Source: Atherinomorus stipes
Lineage: Eukaryota > Chordata > Actinopteri > Atheriniformes > Atherinidae
Reading direction: 5' to 3'
Length of the DNA stretch: 64,000 bases
NCBI GenBank assembly: GCA_023101725.1
Contig: JALJCO010013441.1
Span: 62,001 to 126,000 of the forward strand
Positions 55,801-64,000 of this stretch are shown here, piece by piece. Within the stretch, counting starts at the first letter, position 1. Each line of letters starts with the position of its first letter. The notes under the pieces were generated by a model. The model worked only from the letters and a program-made list of their open reading frames with translations, searched no databases and was not told the origin of the DNA. The translations under genes and the position numbers were made by a program.

Positions 55801-58800
55801 CTTATTATAACCGGAGTTGCAGCATCTCCCAACATTGAACGCGTCGTTGAGCGGGACGTTTCCAGCTGGTGACAAAGTTCCTGATGATGCTGATAAATGT
55901 GTGAAACATTGATGACTTCAACTAAAACGATGAGCAGCAGGAAAATGAAGAGAGACGCTGAGCTCGTGTGTTTGGGCTGCAGTCGGAGTCCAACGGTTCC
56001 AAACTGGGCTCAGTCTCCAAACCAGTGGCTGAAAACACCCTCAAAAAAATGAATAAACAAACATTATGCTTCAGTCTGCCCCCCCCCCCCCCCCGAGCTT
56101 CAGATGAAGCATAAATCAGCTTCCTGGTCTTTATGAAGAGCGTTCTGCATCCGAGAAGTGGGCTGGTACCACCAAGCAGCACACTACAAACACAGATAAG
56201 CCACCCTCACTGCCTCCACATAATCCAATAACTCGCTTTATAAAAAAATGACAGGAGGGGCTGCAGTCGTTAGAATATGGTTTAGATCCCAGTCTGACCA
56301 GTTTCAGCTCAACCAGACAACCACCGATGCAGTTCAGGCCACCTAACCCCAAATAACCCACAACTACAGCAGAAACCCAACAGAAAACTGATATTCCAAC
56401 AGGATTTCTCATCAACTCCAAGCTTGAGACTGTTAAAGTCATTTATAATACATCAGAACCTGCCGGACCGGAGTCTTCCTCAGGGTGGGGACATCCTGCT
56501 TTTCATGGCTGACATCAGCAACTCGTGCCGGCTCATCGAGCTGAACGCGCCGTCTGAGCCACTCACTTAATACCGTATTGGCCCAAATATTAGATGACCC
56601 TGATAACACGACGACCACTGGAAGCTTCTCCTGGTCCAACTCGGAGGAAACGAAGCCACGTTTATGCCGTAGTGTCAGATTAGGACGATAACGATGTGAT
56701 GTTTGAGCATCCTGGACAAGTCCGAGTCTCAGGAGTGCAGCCAGCTGGAGAGGAGTTGGCGAACGAAGAGTTAAAACCAGTAAGAATGGAAGAGACTAAG
56801 GTTTAGGGGTGGGGAAAAATATCGATACACTGAAATATTGCGATATTTTCATGTGCCGATATATCTATATTCAAAAATGCGATATCGAACAAAATCTTAC
56901 GAGATTTCATAACAGAAAGATGAAATCTTATGAGGTTATGTTAGTAAAATAGACCAATACCGCGTTTTTAAATATAGGTATGATATCAGCATATGAGAAT
57001 ATCGCGATATTTCAGTGCATCAATATTTAATCCCACCCCTAAGGTTAGACCAATAAATTGCCCAGTCGATATTTTAGGCTGATATTTGCATTTTTTTTTG
57101 TTTTTTTCTGCTGGTATCCGGATCAGCCGATACGTCAGGTGTGTTGGTGGATATCTCCACTCGGCATAATTTACAGACTTTTTCTATATTTCTATCTATT
57201 ACAAGTCAAGGCTGCTCGATTATGGAAAAAAAATCATTATCACAATTATTTTGGTCAATATTGAAATCACGATAATTCAAACAATTATTTTTTTAGTTAC
57301 ACGATGCATTTATTTAGCATTTCTCTCCTAAAAAACACTTTGTTAATAATCATTTACGCAAAAAATTCAAATTAAAATAGGTTGTGGGGAAAAAAAAAAT
57401 CGATACAGTGAAATGTGATATTTTCATATTCTGATATATCGATATTTAAAAACGTGGTATCAATCTATTTTACTAACAAAATCTAGCGTGATTTCATCAT
57501 TTTGTTGAAAAAATATTGCGAAATCTCATGAGATTTTGTGACAGAATGATAAAAATTTTGCAATATTTCGTTAGTAAATAGATCGATACCGCGTTTTTAA
57601 ATATCAATATATTGGCATATGAAAATATCACAATGTTTCAGTGTATCAATGTTTTTTCCACCCCTACAAATGTGTACCTTACAGCTGTTTTGCAATGTAT
57701 AACCATTAAATGAATACATATACTCTGAACAATAAATAAGGGACAGAGAAACATAAATGTATCCAAAATAAACCGTGTCCAGCTGTTCTGTAATTTCTTT
57801 ATATTTGAAGAATTAAATTAATATATTCATTTAGAAAAAAAAAAATCCCAAAATAAACTTGGATTTGAAAAGTTGCAACATGCCAAATCTAACATGTTTG
57901 TTAATGACACCCAACAAATTGCATAGTTGATAAGCCACTAAAATTGATTTTAACTTCAGAATAACCTTCAGAAATTGTGTAATAAAAAATGGCAAATAAA
58001 TCATTTCAACTTGATTTTACGAGTTATAAGACTGTTTGATCCAAAAATATTACAAGTTTAATATTTCTATTTAATATTTGTTTAGAAGTGCAGTTTCTTT
58101 ATATATTTGAAGTACGTTCTTTTTTTATATTAAAAGAGTTGTAAAATAATTTTTCATTTTGTCCTCCATTATATTAATTTGGGAGTCAAATGCAGTATCG
58201 GCCCCCAAAAAAATCTATATCGGTTGATCCCTTGAAAAGAAAAAATGGTAGAAAAACAGTCTGCTCATGCGAGAGCTAGTTGTACCACACTGTGACATCA
58301 GTGATGGCAGAGACTTGTCTCCATGACAGCGACTTGTCTCCATGACAGCGACTTGTCTCCATGACAGCTGGAAGCATGTGATCAGGATCCGCCCGACAAG
58401 TCAGAGGTTAAGTAGGAGGTAACATGGTGTAAACCTGTATGGCAGCAGGATCGCTGACAGACCAAACACCAGGACCGGACCCGATTCTTCCACCAATCAC
58501 AGCTGGTGGTTACTTCAGGGTCCCGTCTGCAGAATCTGTGCTCGTCTCATTTCTACGGCTTTTTTTAAATCATCAGATTTTAACAGCCGTTATTAAATCT
58601 ATAAGACAGGAAATTTAGTAGTCGATTTAGGTTTTTATAGTTGTGAGTTTTATTGAAGGATGCTGGCTAAATGGCATTTATATTACTTTGATTTAACTTT
58701 ATCTGGATACCTGGAACAGTGCAACACCATCTGTATAACTTCCTTTTTTTTACTCAGTCATGTGCCATTGCTATTTTTCATTTCTTAAATTAAATTTTTG

Positions 58801-61800
58801 TGTAAAATCCTTTGTGTAGTTTTCTTCCCCTCTTTTCATAATAAAATATGGAAGATTTAAGGTGTTGGTATGTGTATATACATACACACAATTACCAAAT
58901 TAAATTAACCAACTGGACTGCTCTGCAAAGGTTTCATTTGCATACAGTTAGTGCATTTCAAAATTATTCATACCCTCCAATTAAAGAAAAGGCTAAATTC
59001 AAAATAATTATTCAAATAACAAGAAACTAAACAAACTAATAATAAATAAAAATTTACAAAATTATAATTTAGTAAAATAAAATATTACTTTTGAATTGTG
59101 GTTGAAAATAATTAAATAATAATTTAAAAAACTGTCCCAGACACATTAGAGCACTATTCCTGTTTAACTTATTTATCTGACAACTGATTTCTTTCCTTCT
59201 TTAGTTGGAGGGTATGAATAATTGAGCACCACTGTAATACAATGACAATAAAAATACATATTAGAAAAAAAGAAAAGACTAAACTAAAATTTTTCAGGTC
59301 TTTAAAAACTCACCCCAGAGGCCACTTCTTCTTTGTTAGAGATATCTATGGGCACCACCTCCACGGTCCCCCAGGTCTGCTCATCCAGGTCATGGACCTG
59401 GTCATGGAGCAAAAGAACAAAAACACCAAAAGTTCACTGAAGGCCGACAATGTACGTTTAGGTTTGAGGAAGAGGGTGTATTCAAATCAACCCGAGGTAA
59501 ATCAAATCAGATTAAAATTTAAGCCAACAAACACCAAGAATGGACCTTTTTCTTCTTCTTCTTCTAATTTAGACTGAAGCACATAAACAAGGATATAAAA
59601 ACGAGATTTCATTCTAATAACCAGGGTTTGAAAGATGAAACCATTTTTAACAAGCTGTCGTGTTAACATGTTGCATTATGGGAAATGTAGGCGGGGTTCT
59701 TGCAGGTTTCAATTTAAGACCTTTATGAATCAAATTAAGGCATTACCAGAAACATTCACATGATCCAAGAAATTCAAAACCTTTTATTTTTAACTAATTT
59801 AGTCATTAAAATTTTAGGGATGCAAGATAATTATCGACCCAAAACTGTTTCCACACCACTTTCCCTTCTTATTTTAGATACAAACTACCCCATAAAGTTA
59901 GAATTTTTGATTTGGTATAATTAGGTAGGTTTGTGTTTTATCGGTATCGATTATCGGTTTGGCCTGTAGGAGCCAAAATTTATCGGTTATCGGTATTAAA
60001 AAATAGTTATAGTGCATCCCTAAAAATTTCCTTGCATAAAAAAAAAAGATGAAAACAATTCAGAACTAAAACTGATCCTAAAAAACTGAGGCGGTCAGAC
60101 ATGATGAGATTTTTATAATAAAATAAACTGTGAAAATAAGTAGTTGTGACAGGATCTGTAGCTTAATCATCACGTACCAAAACCCGTACAGCAGCTATCT
60201 GAGCCTTAGAGAGACGGACAGAATCAACTTCTGATTGCTGTATTTTATTTTGCATATTATACATGGCCAGTGCTTCTCAGGATGAATAAAAGTGAAAAAT
60301 TAAGACTAGTCCACAGGGTTCCTACACGTTTGAACAAGTTACATTTTTTAAAGACCTTTTTAAGACCACCTAGAACAGAATTAAACGCTCATTTCATGGC
60401 AACACTGGCAGAAACACAAATACTTCTACAATTACAAAGATATTGTCAAAAAAAGATTAATTAAACTAGAGATGCACCGGCGAATCTGATCCGATATCTG
60501 GATCCGATACTGACAAATTAGCTGGATTGGATTTGTCCTATTTAGTCATTTCTGTTTTGACTAATATTACGGATGTTTGATATTGACTTTTTAACCGATA
60601 TCTGATATCCGATATTGTCCAACTCTTAAATTCCGATATCAGATATCAACCGATGCCGATATATGCAGACAACTGTGAGGTTGTGTCTCTCATATTTTGA
60701 GAGATAAAATTACATTCTTCTCTGAGAGCAAAGATCCCAAAATATCCTTAACTCAGCCAGAAGAGTTCATTTTGGCTGCCAGATATCAGACACTAGCCAA
60801 CATGTTGCTAATTATAATAGGGCCGATACACTAAAATATTGCGATACTTTCATATACAGATTTCATATTGATATTAAAAAATGCGATATTGATCAATTTT
60901 ACCAACGAAATCTAGACAGACTTTATCGTTTTCTTGCGAAATCTTGTGAGATTTTACGAAAGCCCGCGAGACTTTGTAACAGAACAACGAAATCTCTTGA
61001 GTTTTTGTTAGTTTTTTTCAATATCGATATGATATCAGCATATGGAAATACTCACGATATTTCAGTGTATCAATATTTTTTCCCAGCCCTACATTCTAAT
61101 GTTTCTGACAACTTGGTAACTTAACCAACAACTTACAACCAGACATATTATCAGCAGCTTCAAACCAAGTCAGTCTGTAGCAGCAGCAGCTGCACCGTAG
61201 TCACATGACTCTGAAAGGAATGCTGGGAAATGAAGTTCTTTCACAATAACAGCTCGACCGCTGCTAATGGAACGAGATCTCGCGAGATTTCATTGGTAAA
61301 AATCAATACCAATATTTTCCGATATCACATTTTAATGCCAATAACAGCTGATATAAAGGGACATTCCTAATTAATATCATAATATACACTTTATTTGTTG
61401 ACAAATGATATTAAGTACATTTATATCTGCGTTAACTGGTTACCTTTTTTAAAAAAAAATAAATAAAAAGGCTAAATGTTGATGTCAAGCCTGATGATTT
61501 CACTCACATGGCAAGTAATCTGGATTATTCATTCAACAGTGGTACCGGATCAGTATCGGCTGATAAGGTATCGGTATTAGACTTGATTGGAAAAACTCGA
61601 TCGTTGCATCTCTAAATTGAACGACGACGTTTAGCCATCATTACGTATGTCTATCATTGATCTAACACGTCTGACAATATGTTTACACAAACGTGCAAAC
61701 CTCAGGCTGACAGGTGACGGCTGTGCAGAGACCCGCCCTCATCTCTTCCTGATTGGCTAATAAAAAGTCTCTGCCAACATTTATTGGTTGGGAAAAAAAG

Positions 61801-64000
61801 TGACGGAAATCAGTCAGAGCGCAAGACAATTAAAGACCAAAACTGTCCATTTAAGGACTTTTCAAGGTAATGAGTGCAGATTTGTAAATTCAAGGCTTTT
61901 TAAGAGCCTGTGGGAACCCTGGTCTAAATCAAACTTAAGACCTTGGATGAAAAACTGGCTTAAATTTAAAGTTTTAGACATTTTTAAGACCCTGCAAGGA
62001 TCCTGGTTGGTTTCAGTCTTACTCTCAGATACCCCTTAGATAGAAACTATTATGGATACCAACCAGCCCACCTCCCCCTCCCATCCTCAGCTCACTTACG
62101 TTTTCTACTGTTCCCATGTCAGGTTTGTGCCACGTCTCAATCTTTATCATGAAGTCGTCCTTCATGTACTCATTCTGAGGAGCAGGAGAGAAAGCAGACT
62201 GTTTCAGATGAAGTCAGGCAGGTAGATCAGGTAAAACTCCGACTCTGACAGGGTCAGAGTCGGCACAGGGGCCGCCATGAATGGAGGGTTGTGAGAGATG
62301 TGCTTAAACCCCACAGCTAAATCCAATTAGCCAATCAGACGTTTAGACTGAAACCTGGGTGGTGATGCTGCGCTGCTCAGCTCGGATCTATTTTTAACCA
62401 CAGCAACAGTTTTTAGCTTGCAGGTTAACTGGAAAGCATGATCCTATCCAGCGAAGACACTTGTCAAAAAGAGCTAACAGGTGGAGGAAGTGACTGAGGT
62501 GCACATGAGATAAATCTCTGCACATGTAGCGACTAAATTCTAAACTAGATGCTCACCCAAACCTGGCTGAAGGGGGGGGGGGGGGGGAGTTTAAGGAAAC
62601 AGAAACAGAGCAAAAAAAGGGCTTGTTTGGTTTATAAAATATGGAAGAGGATTAGGGCCACTGAAGAAAAAACAAATTATTTTTTTCCCTCACAAATTAA
62701 AAAATAAATAAATAAAAATCTCCTGAATATTTTTTTTATTTTCTGGAAAAAAAATAATAATTCTATTATTAAAGTCAGAATTCTGACTTTTTTTTGGAAA
62801 TGGGGGGGAAAAAAATTTGTCCATTTTTTAAATGTTATTTTTCTAGAAAATAAAAAAAATGGGATTTTTTTTTTTATCTTCTGGTTGGAAAAAGTTGAAA
62901 TTCTGATTTTTAAAAAAAGTCAGAATTCAGCTTTTTTTCCCAGAATTTTGGGGAAAAAATTCTGCTTTTTTTAATGTTCTGGAAAAAAGTCAGAATTCTG
63001 CAGTGGGGATTCTCTTTAAATAAAAAAAATTTTTTTTTCCTTCAGAAACTGAAAACAAAAAAATCTTCTGAATTTTTTTATGTTCTGGAAAAAAATAATT
63101 ATTCTATTAGTCAGAATTCTTGCTTTTTTCAGAAATTAGACAAAAAGAATCTGCCAATTTTTTAAATATTTGTCTAGAAAAAAAAGATTTTTTAATGTTC
63201 TTTTAAAAAGTCTGACTTTTTTACAGAAATTGAACAAAAAAATTGCCAATTTTACTTAATGTTATTTTTCTAGAAAATAAAAAAATGGGAGCTTTTTTTT
63301 AATCTTCTGTGGGAAAAAAAAAGTCAGAATTCTGATTTTTTTTTCCCAGAAATTGAAAGAAAAAAATCTGCCACATTTGTTTTTTATTTAATGTTCCAGA
63401 ATTTTATTAGTTCTCAGAATTTTATTATATTTTATTTTTTCTTCAATTACCCTAATCCTTTTTTGTTATAAACAGTTTGACAGACATGAAAATAAAGAGT
63501 TGATGGGATGCATAAATCTCAAACCTGATGAAGTTGTATTAGCGATCATTTTAGAGGATAATTCTGGGAACCGACTGCCAGATGGAGGTGTGGCAACGTG
63601 CAAGTGCTCACATGTTTCTGGCTGGTTAAGACGCCTCAAAAATGTGCAATTAAATGCAGCGTTTTACTTTCTGCTGCAGGCAATTGTTAGCAGAGCTTCA
63701 ACATGACTGAGCTGTGATTGCTACTGTGTTAAAGATGCGATGTGTCTCGTCTGCTTTCATCTGACTCGACGATGAGCGAGCACATGTAAATGATGGATGA
63801 TTGAAGGTGTGATCAGGGTTTAAAATAAAAACTTAAAGTTCAGGAACTTACCGTCACAACTGCAGAGGAAGGCGAAACATTGACAAAGAGAAAAATACCA
63901 TTAGTATCAATCACAGTGCTTAAAATAATCTTTTTTAAAGATGACATCATGAAACCAGTTAACATTTAACTTCTTGGTGTGCGTGGACTTACTGGTGCGA
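46834..64000 (-). CDS. pitpnb: Class I phosphatidylinositol transfer protein, PITPNB-like (3' part, 8 exons)
   Basis: PITPs carry one phosphatidylinositol or phosphatidylcholine molecule between membranes, feeding phosphoinositide synthesis at Golgi and ER. Minus-strand exons: 63993-64000 (partial), 63852-63859, 62100-62174, 59314-59397, 48961-49038, 48757-48861, 47001-47123 and 46834-46881. All introns are GT-AG and the frame is unbroken for about 175 residues to a TAG stop; family members are about 271 residues, so about 95 N-terminal residues lie past the right edge. Visible signatures include [20 protein letters not shown], the Trp pair in KFRWWGLQ that docks on membranes (W203/W204 in PITP-alpha), [16 protein letters not shown] and the C-terminal tail [15 protein letters not shown]. 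The tail resembles the beta form (GSVRGTSAAD) more than alpha, hence the symbol; the alpha/beta choice is the least certain part. Confidence 0.93.
47001..47123 (-). CDS. pitpnb: PITP exon [16 protein letters not shown]
   Basis: A 123-nt phase 0-0 exon encoding [20 protein letters not shown], then [20 protein letters not shown]. Donor GTAATT. Confidence 0.95.
47450..47823 (+). mobile_element. TATCGGTCGAT-type element, copy 4
   Basis: AAAGACCGATACATTAGCTGG to CTGTATTGGTCAATCCCTA inside a PITP intron. 47124-47449 and 47824-48107 show nothing else. Confidence 0.55.
48108..48622. mobile_element. Mariner-type miniature element
   Basis: TA then CAGTTGTCCTCAAAATTATTT at the left; GAATAATTTTGAGGACGACTG at the right, 134 bases from a PITP exon. 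Confidence 0.7.
48757..48861 (-). CDS. pitpnb: PITP exon with membrane-docking Trp pair
   Basis: A 105-nt phase 0-0 exon encoding [35 protein letters not shown]. The adjacent Trp residues are the known membrane-insertion residues of the family. The donor is GTAACG, a weaker form than at the other junctions. Confidence 0.95.
48961..49038 (-). CDS. pitpnb: PITP exon [11 protein letters not shown]
   Basis: A 78-nt phase 0-0 exon encoding [20 protein letters not shown] and LGPEWK. The intron before it is about 10.3 kb. Confidence 0.95.
49070..49754 (+). mobile_element. Composite element B with inner foldback copy 4
   Basis: GATGCACAATACTGGAAC...CCGATATCTGATATGCC at the left; GGTGGGGTGGCCTATATC...GCGCATCCC at the right; the inner foldback (49183-49600) sits at the same place as in 45870-46556. 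TCTCGCGAGA at 49454-49463. Confidence 0.6.
49755..50631. other. Intron sequence, nothing recognised
   Basis: PITP intron; unique-looking, no exon similarity recognised. Confidence 0.45.
50632..50815. mobile_element. Solo Tc1 end of the 27369-30061 family
   Basis: TACAGTTGTGTGAAAAAGTG...GATTTCTTAC and AGGGCAAAAAAACCTTCAAACC match the ends and subterminal region of the Tc1 element at 27369-30061; the transposase is deleted. Confidence 0.7.
51231..51755. mobile_element. Palindromic EcoRI-rich element
   Basis: CGGAAGAGGATTAGGGCCAC and its exact inverse form the ends, flanked by TA. About 45 terminal bases pair almost perfectly. The interior repeats GTCAGAATTCTGACTTTTTT, itself a palindrome. Fragments at 27070, 36546, 39270 and 62640. 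Confidence 0.75.
52690..52905. mobile_element. Right part of a CAGGGTTCCCAC element
   Basis: Short GAAGC-type array, then AAATTATTTTCCAGGACATT and ending ACATGTGGGAACCCTG. The left end is missing. 51756-52689 carries only a fragment of another hAT type near 52388 (AGGGCTGCAACCATTAGTCG). Confidence 0.6.
52906..53502. other. Intron with homopolymer runs, nothing else recognised
   Basis: Contains a C17 run near 53141 and purine-rich stretches. Confidence 0.5.
53503..54305. mobile_element. piggyBac-type miniature element, copy 2, interrupted
   Basis: AGGGACTTGAGGC and CTAGTCCCT ends between TTAA at 53499-53502 and 54306-54309. Shares most of 4978-5422, including TGACGTCA near 53889. Extra sequence at about 53637-53755 and a hAT element at 54084-54294 interrupt it. 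Confidence 0.75.
54084..54294. mobile_element. hAT miniature element CAGGGTTTCTCAACCC
   Basis: CAGGGTTTCTCAACCCTGGT at the left, its inverse at the right, flanked by TTCTAGTC at 54076-54083 and 54295-54302. 211 bp. Confidence 0.9.
54359..55490. mobile_element. Large compound palindrome (foldback element)
   Basis: GGGGATTATCACGCTT at the left end, AAGCGTGATAATCCCC at the right. Long arms pair, e.g. CATGCTAGCATTAGC (54618) with GCTAATGCTAGCATG (55220), and the flanking GCCGGTGGGGCACAACACCG with its inverse. The centre (54840-55040) is a third, direct copy of part of the left arm. No coding sequence. The 5'-CCGGAAGT-type motifs near both ends resemble ETS sites. Confidence 0.85.
55491..56802. 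other. Intron sequence, nothing firmly recognised
   Basis: Contains a TGACAATAAAAGGATTCTGATTCTGA-type SINE/LINE tail near 55692 and C-runs. No exon supported. Confidence 0.4.
56803..57041. mobile_element. CGCG foldback miniature element, copy 5
   Basis: TAGGGGTGGGGAAAAATATC to ATATTTAATCCCACCCCTA; AAGGTT appears on both sides and may be a target duplication. Confidence 0.65.
57045..58229 (+). mobile_element. TATCGGTCGAT-type element, copy 5, with nested insertions
   Basis: TTAGACCAATAAATTGCCCAG to CTATATCGGTTGATCCCTT. Interrupted by a hAT-type fragment near 57207 and the foldback copy 6 at 57380-57666. Confidence 0.5.
57380..57666. mobile_element. CGCG foldback miniature element, copy 6
   Basis: AGGTTGTGGGGAAAAAA to GTTTTTTCCACCCCTA with the usual internal AAATCTCATGAGATTTTG pairings, here without an intact TCTCGCGAGA. 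Confidence 0.6.
58312..58368. repeat. Three-copy 19-bp tandem repeat
   Basis: GACTTGTCTCCATGACAGC three times without change. Confidence 0.95.
58945..59234. mobile_element. Mariner-type miniature element
   Basis: TA-flanked; CAGTTAGTGCATTTCAAAAT at the left, AATAATTGAGCACCACTG at the right; 80 bases from a PITP exon. Confidence 0.7.
59314..59397 (-). CDS. pitpnb: PITP exon VHDLDEQTW
   Basis: An 84-nt phase 0-0 exon encoding [20 protein letters not shown] and NKEEVASG, matching the VHGLDPNTWKTVE segment of the family. Confidence 0.95.
59398..60313. other. Intron with repeat fragments
   Basis: A GGTTTCAATTTAAGACC fragment of the CAGGGTTCC family near 59706 and a CGGTATCGATTATCGG-type element end near 59940-60020; otherwise nothing recognised. 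Confidence 0.45.
60570..61369 (+). mobile_element. TAGGGATGTTC-type element, copy 3, third level
   Basis: ACGGATGTTTGATATTGAC to AAAGGGACATTCCTA; keeps the GATATTGTCCAACTCTTAAATT phrase but only one 34-bp unit-like motif (ATATCAGACACTAGCC). TCTCGCGAGA at 61278-61287. Contains 60818-61091. Confidence 0.6.
60818..61091. mobile_element. CGCG foldback miniature element, copy 7, innermost
   Basis: TAGGGCCGATACACTAAAATATT to AATATTTTTTCCCAGCCCTA. Confidence 0.65.
61922..62099. other. Intron sequence next to PITP exon
   Basis: Includes a CTGCAAGGATCCTGG fragment related to the flanking element; nothing else. Confidence 0.4.
62100..62174 (-). CDS. pitpnb: PITP exon NEYMKDDF
   Basis: A 75-nt phase 0-0 exon encoding [20 protein letters not shown] and GTVEN; acceptor CTCCTCAG, donor GTAAGT. 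Confidence 0.95.
62640..63470. mobile_element. GAGGATTAGGGCCACT family element, long copy
   Basis: Starts TATGGAAGAGGATTAGGGCC and ends CTTCAATTACCCTAATCC; interior is poly-T/poly-A text with GTCAGAATTCTGA. 62175-62639 and 63471-63851 hold nothing else beyond a G17 run near 62573. Confidence 0.6.
63852..63859 (-). CDS. pitpnb: PITP 8-nt microexon
   Basis: TTGTGACG between CTGCAG and GTAAGT. Joined to its neighbours it gives Arg-Thr-Ile-Val-Thr-Asn-Glu-Tyr, matching [13 protein letters not shown] of vertebrate PITPs. Without these bases the frame is lost. Confidence 0.88.
63993..64000 (-). CDS. pitpnb: PITP exon, 3' end only (cut by window edge)
   Basis: Last 8 bases of the exon encoding the Cys-Arg-Thr before the microexon: TCGCACCA followed by GTAAGT. 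It ends one base into an Ile codon. Confidence 0.8.

Larger units (their letters stand above)
60467..61614. mobile_element. hAT-type element, second level
   Basis: TAGAGATGCACCGGCGAATC to GATCGTTGCATCTCTA, flanked by AATTAAAC (60459-60466) and AATTGAAC (61615-61622), an 8-bp duplication with one mismatch. Contains 60570-61369. Confidence 0.75.
60314..61921. mobile_element. Outermost element of a four-level nest
   Basis: CAGGGTTCCTACACG at the left, CTGTGGGAACCCTG at the right, subterminal TTTTTAAGACC/GGCTTTTTAAGAG. Same ends as 466-1596 but without a tandem array. Contains 60467-61614. Confidence 0.6.

Noticed and set aside
55922..56639. Two minus-strand open frames in the PITP intron
   Set aside because: No domain, no splice support and no codon-level resemblance to a known protein.

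Overview
This is a piece of vertebrate nuclear DNA, most likely from a teleost fish. The protein-coding exons are short, separated by GT-AG introns and match vertebrate housekeeping genes. The rest is packed with elements typical of fish genomes: Tc1-like transposons, an L2/Maui-type LINE fragment, hAT- and piggyBac-type miniature elements, minisatellites and microsatellites. Organism assignment is an inference from these features.

Three protein-coding genes can be supported. (1) Positions 2222-24273, minus strand: the first 16 coding exons (627 complete codons) of NAA25, the auxiliary TPR subunit of the NatB N-terminal acetyltransferase; the 3' exons lie beyond the left edge. (2) Positions 30354-32057, plus strand: a single-exon gene encoding a poorly ordered N-terminal region, a FIIND (ZU5-UPA) and a C-terminal CARD, i.e. 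a CARD8-like layout. The His/Ser pair and the Phe-Ser bond expected for FIIND self-cleavage are present. (3) Positions 46834-64000, minus strand: the last eight coding exons, including an 8-nt microexon, of a class I phosphatidylinositol transfer protein (PITPNB-like); the 5' exons lie beyond the right edge.

Region by region: 1-2221 holds miniature elements downstream of the last visible NAA25 exon. 2222-24273 is NAA25, whose introns carry a degenerate Tc1, a three-element nest (4754-5811), two related TIR elements with GAAGC-rich tandem arrays (466-1596 and 8080-9558), a 34-bp VNTR inside an element (10448-11030), a 25/26-bp minisatellite (13890-15680) and a triple hAT nest (19573-21332). 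23560-24330 is the GC-rich NAA25 promoter area. 24274-30149 is intergenic and dominated by a Tc1 element whose left end is split by a purine-rich tract plus an L2 fragment. 32658-46600 is intergenic: a Tc1 pseudogene split by a hAT element, a G-rich block, an unassigned GC-rich block (39640-41850) and a BamHI-site minisatellite (41850-43385). From 46600 to the end is the PITPNB-like gene; its introns contain a 1.1-kb compound palindrome (54359-55490), two composite elements and a four-level nest (60314-61921).

The genes do not form a pathway. NAA25 works in co-translational N-terminal acetylation, the PITP in lipid transfer and the FIIND-CARD protein probably in innate immune sensing. The strongest candidate for a less-described system is the compact FIIND-CARD gene. 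The most striking DNA-level features are the nested elements, the TE-borne TCTCGCGAGA motifs and the foldback structures.
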